Source: Steinernema hermaphroditum (Eukaryota; Nematoda; Chromadorea; Rhabditida; Steinernematidae). From it: a DNA stretch of 64,000 nucleotides. The notes under the pieces are model-generated. The model saw nothing but the letters and a program-made list of their open reading frames with translations, searched no databases and was not told where the DNA came from. The stretch lies in contig CM059622.1 in NCBI GenBank assembly GCA_030435675.1, forward strand, positions 6,510,001 to 6,574,000. Direction: 5' to 3'. A program made the translations under genes and the position numbers. This document shows, in pieces, positions 24,401 through 32,937 of the stretch; within the stretch, counting starts at the first letter, position 1, and every line of letters starts with the position of its first letter.

Positions 24401-26301
24401 AGCTGTCCTTTAAAACGAATTTAGGTCTTGAAGAACGATCCGCGCACAAATAATCGAGCGGAAGCCGCACACCGTCGATTGCAGAGAGAACTGGGTGCCG
24501 ATCACCCGTCGATTTGGAAATTCATTGAGAGTCTTCGAAAGGTCCAAATAGGCGTCGATAAGAGCTTTGAAGATATGCTGATTGGACGTCCTGCAGAGCA
24601 GAAGCGCAAGAAGTATCGCGATGCTGACCTGAGGATCCGACGGCTCGTTGATGGCTACGATGAGGACAATCTGCTCGATTTTCTGCGCGGGATCGCGACT
24701 AACATCGGAATGAGTTGAAATGCTGTTGTTTTTATGTGATCGTTGTTAAACATTTTGTTACTTTACAGGATAAACGCTGTTAGATATGCTTTTTTCGTCC
24801 TGGCATATCTAACCTTTCTCAAACTTCGGCAGACTGTCCAAAAACGGATCGTTTTCGTGCCGGGAGCCATTCTCGCGTCAAATCGTTCGCGTCAAATCGT
24901 TCGCGTCAAATCGTTCGCGTCAAATCGTTCGCGTCAAATCGTTCGCGGCAAATCGTTCGCGGCAAATCGTGCTCGCGGCAAATCGTGCTCGCGGCAAATC
25001 GTGCTCGCGGCAAATCGTGCTCGCGGCAAATCGTTCGCGGCAAATCGTTCGCGGCAAATCGTTCGCGGCAAATCGTTACTGCGGCAAATCGTTCGCGTCA
25101 AATCGTTCTGCTCCCGGAAATTGTATTCAGCCATAGGAATCCACTCGTAACATGGCAAGCGATCGGTCCCGAGTCGCTCTCTGAGCGCTCTGACGATGTT
25201 GCAGTAGTGAGTGTTCCGGCTCCCAGAGGGAATTGGCAAACCCGGAAACCGTAGGTAACAGCTGTGTCGTAGCTGAACTTTAAGCAGAACCCTGAGAGTA
25301 TCAACGCAACAGTGATTCCATCTTGCATCACCCGTGCTTAGGTTTTTTTTTAAAATTCCTTCCAAAATTTGCAAAGCATAATGCTCACAGTTTTTCCTTA
25401 ACAATCTTAGCGACTTACTTGTCGGGAATCAACTCTCCATATTCGATAGCGGTGAAACACAGAAAAGCGAAGTATATCCCGTTGAAGAAATCGAATTTCC
25501 CCTTGAGATACGGTATAAAGAGAGCTCCGAGCAGCTGAAACGATTTGTTGGCGCTTTTCGGTGCCACCACTACCCACCAAGTAAGTCCACACCATGACGC
25601 AGAGGGTCGAGGCGGAGATCATCGGCTCCATCTCGATGTCTTTCCCCTTCGGTCCGGCCACTTTCCTCCTCACAAGTATCTCTAGCCGTTGGATGTATCG
25701 TCCGAAGTTGGTGAAGATAATTACGGTAATAGGAATGCCGAAGAATCCGTAAAGGACCGTAAAGATCCTCCCGTTGATTGACTCGGGTTCGATTTTTCCG
25801 TACCCTGAAAGCGACCTCGTTTGCATATTTCTTGCTTCGGGGTGGTCCCCCAGGGACTCTTTCGTCAAAACGAAAACATTCGTCATCCCGAGAAACGCAC
25901 CCAGAGTGGTGAGAATGCCGAAGCTGTAGAGAGCGGCCGTCTTGAGGCTCCAGGACACCTCCTGGAAGGTGATCTCCCTCTCGGGAACGCATTCCGAGGT
26001 AAGACGGGACGCCAGGCGATCGTGATTTTCGTCTTCTGACCTAAAGTCGTTTGTTGGAGTGACAGGCTACGGTAGTCTACTTTATGAGCAGTCTCTGAAT
26101 GCAGATCTGAGTCTGATAGGTCTGGTTGAGGCGTCTAGAGACATCGATGCTGCGATTCTCGAAGTGGAGGAAGAGGAAGGCGCCGAAGCAGACGTAGACG
26201 AGGAGAAAGAGGACGCAGAGGCAGTTGGCTCCGATCGTCTTCCGGTTGTGGAAGTAGAACTGAAAGAGATCTGAGGTTTGCCTTCTTGTGATAAATGACA
26301 T
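21472..26301 (-). CDS. TWK-type two-pore-domain potassium channel
   Basis: Eight exons: 26301-26081, 26040-25901, 25804-25578, 25534-25419, 22173-22106, 22063-21973, 21930-21843, 21795-21472; 1275 nt, 424 aa. Order: M1 (CLCVLFLLVYVCFGAFLFL) with a glycosylation-type NQT in the extracellular loop, pore 1 TTLGYG, M2 (VLYGFFGIPITVIIF), M3 (STLCVMVWTYLLLGALFI), pore 2 TAIEYG, M4 (LPIVISYICVGLAISTIAF), then a cytoplasmic tail. The dimeric K2P forms one pore from two P-loops. The second filter has Glu where most channels have Gly (AIEYG instead of TIGYG); some nematode TWKs carry such variants. Intron 4 (22174-25418) is 3245 nt and contains a gene on the + strand and a DNA transposon. An antisense AATAAA near 21408 ends the transcript. 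Confidence 0.94.
22396..22872 (+). CDS. PABPN1/PABP2-like nuclear poly(A)-binding protein, intronless, nested
   Basis: A 158 aa single-exon protein with one RRM. RNP2 is SIYVGNVDYS and RNP1 is PKGFAYVEF; the flanks (DAKSIYVGN at the start, RAIKIELKRTNVPNW after the last strand) are those of PABPN1/ePABP2, which coats nascent poly(A) tails and stimulates poly(A) polymerase. The N-terminal coiled-coil helix of PABPN1 is mostly missing (only a Ser/Pro/Glu-rich 38 residues precede the RRM), and the tail is short and Arg/Ser/Pro-rich. An AATAAA follows near 22943. It sits on the opposite strand inside intron 4 of the K2P gene. Lack of introns in an intron-rich region suggests retroposition, though the open frame and conserved RNP residues suggest function. 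Confidence 0.88.
   Translation: MEAELSNTTAMATETVEKSPQSPKSPAFPSLEEKQKSDAKSIYVGNVDYSTTESELQKHFEAIGVIVRATIMRNRYTQRPKGFAYVEFENEASAPEAKRRMNGSFLNGRAIKIELKRTNVPNWVDSESPNTSPAQGRSRLAGRLSFSPQHQNRVWTRK
23036..23043. repeat. Target-site duplication, left (GGAAATTG)
   Basis: The 8-bp GGAAATTG directly before the transposon's left end is repeated exactly at 25116-25123 after its right end. Confidence 0.85.
23044..23265 (+). repeat. Left terminal inverted repeat of the MULE, minisatellite-like
   Basis: About 14 tandem units of a CGAACGATTTGMCG type, with some units lengthened by two bases (CGAGCACGATTT). The right TIR has more or differently ordered units, so the arms have expanded independently. Confidence 0.85.
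23760..24718 (+). CDS. MULE transposase (DDE catalytic domain)
   Basis: Exons about 23760-24349 and 24425-24718 join across a 75-nt intron that contains a duplicated ~20-bp stretch. The product shows the MULE core: the first catalytic Asp in YVDGTF (codon at 23885), the second in SIDFEKAAF (codon at 24071), the CLFHLAQN C-H pair, and the catalytic Glu in DPRTNNRAEAAHRRL (codon at 24461). These are the residues needed for cut-and-paste transposition in the Mutator superfamily. No FLYWCH or other DNA-binding zinc finger is seen before the core, so the N-terminus is either truncated, or on exons I cannot join from 23280-23600. Whether it is active is unknown. Confidence 0.82.
24850..25115 (-). 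repeat. Right terminal inverted repeat of the MULE
   Basis: Reverse-orientation counterpart of the left TIR: tandem CAAATCGTTCGCG units, bounded inside by CGTTTTCGTGCCGGGAGCCA and outside by CTGCTCCC next to the target duplication at 25116-25123. Confidence 0.85.
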
Positions 26302-26794
26302 GGCCCCGGAAACAGTATGGAAGTGTGCCCGGAGCGATCTTTGGCCACAGGGGACAACACCGTGTAAACAAAAGGGCGAAAACAAAAACAAACGATCTGA
26401 AACTTTGATATGGAAGACAATCTAGATCGTCTTCGTCGGGACTATGATGAAAAAAACTCATTTTCTATATCCGTTTCTATCACAATTGTTTTCACCCGTA
26501 GATTATGTCATGTAGAAACAGGCTGTCATCTCCATTTTGATCGACTACCTTGTCACAAAGTGGAAAAGAAACGTTTCTGGCCATGATAGCCAGCCCTAGA
26601 CTTTTAAATGCACTTTTGAAAAGTGTCTGACAGCTGTTCGAAACAAAAAGTGACCACTCATGAGCGCTCCGAGAAGGAAGTCGTAAATCATTGCAAAAGG
26701 CGATGTTTATACAAGTGTAGTTGACGTATTAGAGTCGCCTAGAGTGGTCTCACGAAAGTAGCGTCATATCTCATCTGACGGCGATTCGCTATCG
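26302..26794. other. Region upstream of the K2P gene
   Basis: No gene is supported. It should contain the promoters of the channel (leftward) and precedes the tRNA gene (rightward). Confidence 0.4.
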
Positions 26795-26866
26795 GCCCAA
26801 GTAGTATAGTGGTTAGTACTCCACGTTGTGGCCGTGGCGACGCAGGTTCGATTCCTGCCTTGGGCA
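26795..26866 (+). tRNA. tRNA-His (GTG)
   Basis: A 72-nt sequence folds into a full cloverleaf: acceptor stem GCCCAAG/CTTGGGC, A-box-bearing D arm (TAGTATAGTGGTTAGTAC), anticodon arm CCACG-TTGTGGC-CGTGG with anticodon GTG, T arm GCAGG-TTCGATT-CCTGC and discriminator A. T-rich sequence (TTTCTTTT) follows as a Pol III terminator. No intron. Confidence 0.97.
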
Positions 26867-29028
26867 TTTCTTTTGGAACACTAGATACTGCTTTTTTTCC
26901 TTTGTTTTTTAGTGATTTTTTTCACTTAACCACAATCCATCTTTTGGAACATTCCAGGCAAACTTACATTGTGCGCAGCCAAACAGCAAAACCACATGTC
27001 GACCATCCAGAAAATAACAAACACAACAAAAGCGAATTCGTCGGAATCTGAAAGTCCACAAACGGCGTCGATTGCGTGACGTTCCTCGCGGTTCCGGCGG
27101 TTCACCACCCGAGCACAACACCCAAATTAGGCGGCGCTTTCCTCCGGAGACGTCCCATCGGCCCGCCCTCTTTATAAATCACTTCCTCGACCGAGACTTC
27201 TAATTGGGCGCGAAAAACATTCGAAACCGAACGACCGCGCCCGATTCACTTAAGCGGGATTCTGAAAAGGCGCGCCGGGTGGAGAGGGCAATTAGAGCAT
27301 TGGAGAAGATCGCCGTAAACAGCGGAGATACGAGCTCCCAGAGGGGCCGATAAGGACACCTCGATGGCCCGCGGAGGCCAAAACAAATCTGTGCAGATGA
27401 TGGAGTGGAGATGTGTGGAATTTAGTGCAGAAATTGAAGAGATCGAGAAGTGCGCATTTCTTGCGAAGACTCGGGACTAAGAAAGGTGTGATCGATGGTG
27501 GAATCAAACCGAAGGCTACATGTGACTAACTTTGTTTATTTTGAAGTGTCCCGACTGGACTTTTATGATGCTTATTGCGCAAGGCTGTGGATGTCCTATG
27601 AAGTTGCTTTGCCACAGAAACTGCTCAAAATGCCTATCGAATCTTCGGATTCTCGTTGTGAAAAACTATGTGTCATTCTCGAGTGTTTTTCGAAGCCCTG
27701 GAAATCTTTTGCGCATGCTGGAGTATGGGCGTTAGAGAGCCGGAAGACATCTATTCTGCAATTTTCTGGAAAGGCGGAAATTTTGTGCATTTGAGTATGC
27801 TTGAGAGGAGAGAAGCAGGAAGTTGAATATTTGTCCATATTTGTATAAGTCCGTAGATGGCGACCTACCCAATGGTGAATTACAAGGCCCAAAGTCTCCC
27901 CTCGAACCCGATAAGTGCGAAATAGAAGCATCCAAAGATGCAAGTCTATTGCAAGCACGAAAGGACCACTGAACTGAGCAGTCCTTGCCGTGACCTCACG
28001 GGAATCACGGCAAAAAGTGAACTTTAGCAGAGACTTCTTCAAAACGCAATTCTTCTTGGAACTTAAGCATCGCTCATGATGGATGATGCGTCGGCTCGGA
28101 GACGTCAAAGCGAGCGTTTTGTGAACTTTCGAAACGTCATTATGAGAACGCTGAAAAATGTACGTGGGAAAGCGAACGACATGCATTAGCTGTTCCGAAG
28201 GTCTCGGCCAAAGGGTCGTTGCATAATTCCCCAGCACCCGAGAATGGAAGAAAAAGAATTTTGCAATTAGGATTGACGTCGATCGGAGAATTGGGAATTT
28301 GCGAATTGAGCAAAGAATACGCGGTAATCAGAGAACTTTCGCCGAACTGATTCGGCGAAGTCGTTAGCGGATTATGATGAAAACATGCCATCAAGATATC
28401 AGAGTGTAGATTTTGGAATTTGATTTCCCACAGATTGGGTGCATCAGATAGCGCGGGAAGGGAGACTCGAGAAGGCAGCCAGATGAGAGCTTCAGTTTCT
28501 TTGAGATGAACTTTTGAGGTGTGCCTTTTACCGTATAATACAAAAGGAATATTTCCTTCAAAGAAGTTGTTGAAGCCTTAGAAAGAAGTACTCTCCAAAT
28601 GGAAGAAAAAGAACCCTGACCTAATCGGATTCCATCATGCACGAACCATCAAGGCGAACCTCATGGAGATCTAATGGGCCGAATAATTAAGAGTATTAGT
28701 CGAGAATCCAAAGGTCGGATTCTATTCCTCCTTTTCCCTCTTCGGGATCAATACTAGGTTCTCCGTCCCAAAACACTTTGCACCCACTGATTGGATGAGA
28801 GTAAAGCGCGTAAACGATACAATAACTCAATTCAGCAACTTCGGAGTTTCGAGTGCAATCTGATGGCCGGCGCGCATGGGTGCGCGACGACTTCCGGCTG
28901 CCGCACACGTCGAGGAAGTGAGTGATGAGATATCGGTTTTCTCCTTACTATTCAAAGAGATTTTGGGAGTCGATTAGGGTTGCAACACAAGCCAACAAAA
29001 CATTCCATATTTCTTCATAATGTTCGCC
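26867..29028. other. Intergenic region between tRNA-His and the duplicated segment
   Basis: The longest open frame (28237-27596, minus strand, 213 codons) shows no domain, no splice partners and no codon bias, and I treat it as chance. Nothing else is supported. Confidence 0.5.
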
Positions 29029-29205
29029 CTTCCTAATTTTGAATTTCATGTGAAATTCGTCCTTTTGCAGGAACATTTCAAGTGGCTTTTTGATATTCAG
29101 CACAGGATGTCTGCAAAAAAAGCTCTAAAACTCTCCTTCGACGTCTTCTGCAATATATTTTTGGAAACATCTTCGGTGCATTTCTTCCACTTAATATTCC
29201 ATTAG

Positions 29206-29765
29206 GTCTGCAGATTCCTCGTCTCGGTCTCTGTTGGTGCCAAGGCGCCCTCCGAGGTGCTCGACAAGGTGGCCCCTCTCTACAGGGCCTACAACCACGG
29301 CCGCTTCGAGTACCTCTACCAGCACGACCGGAACCTCTTCAATAAGCAGCGCGGCGACAGAGAAGAAACAGCCATCGGCAAGGTGCTCCCCTACGCCGCC
29401 TACAAGGAGAACCAGGAGACCATCGACCGCCTCTGCCCCGACCTCGCCGTCGTCTACGACCTCTACAGCGACGAGAAGCACAAGCAGGTCCTCTCCCTCG
29501 ACGAGGTCGTCAAGGGGTACCACAGCCACGGCCAGCTGATGATGGTGGCCAAGGAGGAGGGATACTGTGGCGCCACCAAGCCGGTGTACCGCCTCGACAG
29601 CGTCGCCTCCTTGAAAAGTAGGGCGCCTCTCTGATCCAGCCATAACCACGCGTTTCAGCCACGATCTTCACCGACATCAAGGTGGAATACGAAAGGACCA
29701 AGGCGCATAACGCTTTATACAAGAACGGCGAAGACAAGGGCGTCGTCTTCTACGTCTGGGCCTAA
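29206..29765 (+). pseudogene. 5'-truncated copy of the repeat-type gene (see 54796-55732)
   Basis: Two exons, 29206-29617 and 29659-29765, are open and in phase for 172 codons, from VCRFLVSVSV to GVVFYVWA and a stop. The counterpart at the other arm has at least two more coding exons upstream. Here those are missing: one was removed by the 242-bp deletion between direct repeats and the next lies beyond the duplication border. No Met is available before the middle of exon 1, so this is most likely a broken copy unless an unseen new exon replaces the start. The retained part is nearly identical to the other arm (one Asp/Glu and one His/Gln change seen). Confidence 0.75.
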
Positions 29766-29866
29766 CCAGCTTTCCACTAAGTGACTAATAAAACTGTTGT
29801 CCCCCAAAGTGACCGTTTTTGTGCATACCGCATGGAACAAAACGATCTTTTGTCAACAGAACAACA

Positions 29867-30526
29867 TTAGGGCTTCTTCTGGACGACGTGTCCCCACGTG
29901 TTCCACCCCTTCTTGTCCACTAGGAGCTCGGCGCGGTCGTCGGGCGACGGCTCCTTCCCGGTGAACTCGAGGCAGAGGCGCAGCTTCTCGAAGGAGCGTG
30001 AGAAGAGGAACGCCGCCGCCGGATTCGCCGTCCACGAGAGCAGTGGCGCCACCAGAATGTGCATCCGCTGCTTGTGGTGCCTGAAAGAGGATTACGGTAG
30101 CCGAAAACAGCACCTACTGTTTCAGACGCTTCGGGTCGCCGAACTCCTGACGGAAGCAGCTCGTCGGCCGTCGGAATACCGTAATCCGCAGCGAGTTCTT
30201 CGTCTCGACGAAGGGAAAAGCGCGTAGACGGACGCCTTCGATGACTCCGATCTTCTAGAAGGGGGTGGCTTGTGCATCTTGGAGAGACTCACCTGGGAGA
30301 CGAAGTAGGAGTAGTTGTCGCTGGAGAGGATCTTGAAGGCGACGGGGACGTCGGAGTGGTTGACGATGGAAAAGGAGTGCTCTACGGGTGACCTCTCCTC
30401 GACGCTCCCGAAGACGAGGCGGTTCCTGGAGATGGAGACGCGCACCGCCGGCTCCACGAGCTCCACGTCCGGCGCCTCGTCGCTCCACACCCAACGCTCG
30501 TTGCTCATCGCCGCCGTCTTCCCCAT
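29867..30526 (-). CDS. MSP-domain protein, left copy
   Basis: Exons 30526-30293, 30254-30118 and 30080-29867 give 585 nt, 194 aa. Residues ~18-110 resemble the major sperm protein/VAP fold: an opening beta-strand VRVSISRNRLVFGSVEERSPVEHSFSIVNHSDVPVAFKILSSDNYSYFV matches the typical pattern of N-terminal strands that avoid aggregation via alternate hydrophobics, followed by RLRAFPFVETKNSLRITVFRRP. The tail after residue 130 is specific. MSP-domain proteins act in sperm motility or membrane contact sites; which applies here is not shown. A long in-frame opening upstream of the chosen ATG (to 30700) is taken as leader. Convergent with the gene at 29206, divergent from the zinc-finger gene at 30739. 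Confidence 0.7.
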
Positions 30527-30738
30527 TTCGACCGATCCTGAGAGGACGCGCCCTCGAAATGACGGGTAAGGCCCTCTGAGGCCTCTTAGAGGGTGGTCCT
30601 CTGACGGAACTAAGGTTCTTAGCCTCTTCTGGCGTCGCAACGGCCCTCTCTGCCCGAAACTAAGAGATTCGCATCGAGAAGACGACTCCATAAAGGCCAC
30701 CGACGGTCACTCGCCGAACCATTTGGCCACCGACCGCC

Positions 30739-31193
30739 ATGGACGCCTTCTTTCTCTATTCGCCCCTCCTTCCCTTCTTCTACCAACAGTGGCTCCTCCA
30801 GCAGAGCCAGCAGGCCTTCTACCTGCAGCAGCTCCCTTCCCCTCCGAGCTCCTCCGACGCCTCCGAGGCGGAATCCTCTCCTCTCCGAAAGAAGAAGGCG
30901 TTCCAGTGCCACCTCTGTGGGAAGAAGCTCTCGAGGAAGTTCCTTCTCACCGGCCACCTCCGCACCCACAGTAAGTCCGCCTCCAACTGCTCCTCTGACT
31001 CCCGATTCCAGGCGGCGAGAAGCCCTTCCGCTGTGCCGTCTGCTCGAAGTCTTTCGCCGACAGAAGCAATCTCCGCGCCCACGAGCGCACCCACAGCGGA
31101 GAGAAACCCTTTGCCTGCGACCTCTGCGACAAGCGCTTCGCCCTCAAAAGTTACCTCCAGAAGCACCGTATCACCCACGAGAACGATTTGTAA
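30739..31193 (+). CDS. Three-finger C2H2 zinc-finger protein, left copy
   Basis: Exons 30739-30970 and 31012-31193 give 137 aa. A Gln/Leu/Tyr-rich N-terminus and a Ser/Pro stretch precede three tandem fingers: FQCHLCGKKLSRKFLLTGHLRTH, FRCAVCSKSFADRSNLRAHERTH and FACDLCDKRFALKSYLQKHRITH, joined by canonical SGEKP linkers, so it is a sequence-specific DNA-binding regulator of the Krueppel-like type. The protein ends ENDL; the stop codon is the first triplet past the duplication border, and AATAAA follows at 31204. The other copy continues RSI before its stop. Confidence 0.88.
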
Positions 31194-31314
31194 ATCTTGC
31201 TGAAATAAATGAAAGGTGAACTAAAACACCATGTCTACCTAGCACAGTCTAGACACCTCGGTGCTCCACCGTCTGCTCTTCTCCTTCGCTTCATTTTGGT
31301 TTTGATCTTCTGTC

Positions 31315-32856
31315 ATGGCGGTGCGTTTCCTCTTTTCTCCGTGCACCTTCATCGTGTTTCTCTTTTCAGAAACAGGACGACGATGCGAACACGACTTTAG
31401 CAAAGGTAAGCGCCCCGACGACGTTCCTACAGTATGCCGTCTTCAGGACATTACGACTCAAAGTGCCGCCCAGCCGACAAAAACGGTCACCGTTGAGGCC
31501 TCTGCCGTAGACACTCAACCCGTGGTCGAGCAGGCTAAGTCTACCCCATCTGAAGAGGCATCGGAAGACGCATCGGAAGAGGCCGAGACCACTCCTACGA
31601 AGACCCTGGCTCCATCGGAAGAAGCGCTGTTCGCCTACCAGGGCCTGGCGACGAGCCGGATGCTCCTCGCGTGTCTTCTCCAGGTGCTCTTCCTCTCGAC
31701 GACTCTCTGCTACTCACTGGTGGCAATCTACCACTTCCTCTTCTTTCCGTCAGTCCTTTTCTTCCTTTCAACTACTTGTTCCTTGCTTTAGGTACACTCT
31801 GCGCGGCATGTCCAACTTTGTTTTTCTTATTGGTTCCATTGCCGGCGCCCTCAGCGTTCTCATCGTCGTATCCCTCTATCAGGGACTGACTGTTTATAGT
31901 CTCAGGCATGTAACTTCCACACTGAGAAGAGCCAAGATTTTCTTTCCAGAGGGGCGGAGATGGACGAAATACCATTGGCAGCCGGATCGGCGCGAGGCTC
32001 CGCCATCATCGCAGTGGCCGCCGCCCTGACGCTGTTCGCGATGGGTGCGATTCTTTTGGTCGGGCAGTCGACGTGGAAGACGAATATCGAGGCGAACTTC
32101 GAGAAGCTCATCCGACTCTCCTTCTCGAAAAACGATATTGCCTTGGTGAGTGAGGAGTCCCTCTCCCGGTGAGCACTTCAGCGATTTCAGGAACTGTCCC
32201 TCCTGCAGAGTCAGTTCAAGTGCTGTGGCGTGCGGACGAACGCAACCAGTGAACCCTACATGATATGGTTGGACAGCATGGTGCCCCACGCCGCCTACGA
32301 TGCCAGCGTGCGGGCCCGACCGACGCTTCCCTGGAGCTGCTGCGCTCGGGACACGCCCGGCAAGTGCTATAACATGCGCTGGGAACGGTACTTGGCCAAC
32401 ATAACGCTCGAGATGGACCTAGAAGTGGAGAACGATCGCTTCGCGAAGTTCGACGAACACCGCGTGAGGAAGATGTCGCAGCTGGAGGCGTGGAGGAAGG
32501 AAGGAAAGAAATCGGTGCACATGGACAGAGACTGCGTCGTCGCCTTCTACGGCGAGATGCGCTCGATCCTCTTCAAGCCGATCTCCATCGTCTTCTTCGT
32601 CAACGGAGCATTCTTTGCCGCGGTGGGTGCCTACATGATCTATGCTGTCCATTTCCTTTCCCGGACAGCGAAGGAGTTGACGAAGACCCCAGAGCCGACC
32701 AAGAAGGCGTCGCAGAAACCTCCTGAGACGGCTTTGGAGAAGCCTCCAGAGAATACCCCCGAGAAATCGGAGAAAACGACTAGGAAGACCCCCGAGAAGA
32801 CAGTGTCGATGGTGACGACGAACAAGAGCGCCATGGTCGAGAGCACAAAGCAATAG
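31315..32856 (+). CDS. Tetraspanin family protein with charged tails
   Basis: Exons 31315-31320, 31370-31405, 31447-31748, 31792-31905, 31950-32145 and 32191-32856 give 1320 nt, 439 aa. An acidic Thr/Ser/Glu N-tail leads to TM1 (MLLACLLQVLFLSTTLCYSLVAIY), TM2 (NFVFLIGSIAGALSVLIVVSL), TM3 (AIIAVAAALTLFAMGAILLV), a large extracellular loop with FKCCGV, PWSCC and a further Cys pair (KCYN, DRDC), and TM4 (SIVFFVNGAFFAAVGAYMIYA). The CCG plus three more cysteines define tetraspanins, organisers of membrane microdomains. The C-tail is a Lys/Pro/Glu repeat (KPPE, TPEK). The first exon holds only Met-Ala. The intron 31906-31949 needs a GC donor to keep frame. Confidence 0.9.
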
Positions 32857-32937
32857 ATAATCCATTTTATGTGTACCGTATTTGTGGCCATGATAATCTT
32901 TTCCACTTGTGTTCTGTTTACTAAAGACAGTGATATT

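Larger units (their letters stand above)
23044..25115 (+). mobile_element. Mutator-like (MULE) DNA transposon, 2072 bp
   Basis: The element is bounded by an 8-bp direct repeat and by long terminal inverted repeats at 23044-23265 and 24850-25115. The left end begins GGGTGCGTAACGATTTG and the right end, read inward on the other strand, GGGAGCAGAACGATTTG; both then continue CGCGAACGATTTGCCGCAG. Most of each TIR is a tandem array of a ~14-16 bp unit (CGAACGATTTGCCG, CGAACGATTTGACG, CGAGCACGATTTGCCG), and the inner edges share TGGCTCCCGGCACGAAAACG. The interior encodes a MULE transposase on the + strand. It is inserted in intron 4 of the K2P gene, opposite to its transcription. The near identity of TIRs and TSD suggests a young insertion. 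Confidence 0.9.
29029..31191. repeat. Inverted segmental duplication, left arm (2163 bp)
   Basis: This segment matches 53371-55775 in reverse orientation with only scattered substitutions across introns, exons and spacers. The match starts at CTTCCTAATTTTG (29029) and ends in the last codons of the zinc-finger gene (31191). It is 242 bp shorter than the other arm because of a single deletion at 29056-29066. It carries three genes: the 29206 gene, the MSP-domain gene and the C2H2 gene. Confidence 0.93.

Noticed and set aside
27596..28237. 213-codon minus-strand frame
   Set aside because: No domain, no codon bias and no splice partners.
29191..29649. 152-codon Val/Leu-rich frame antisense to the 29206 exon (also 54912-55370)
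   Set aside because: Antisense shadow of a GC-rich exon.
30122..30700. 192-codon frame extending the MSP gene upstream
   Set aside because: The 5' part is unrelated to MSP proteins and runs through the promoter shared with the zinc-finger gene; the ATG at 30526 is preferred.
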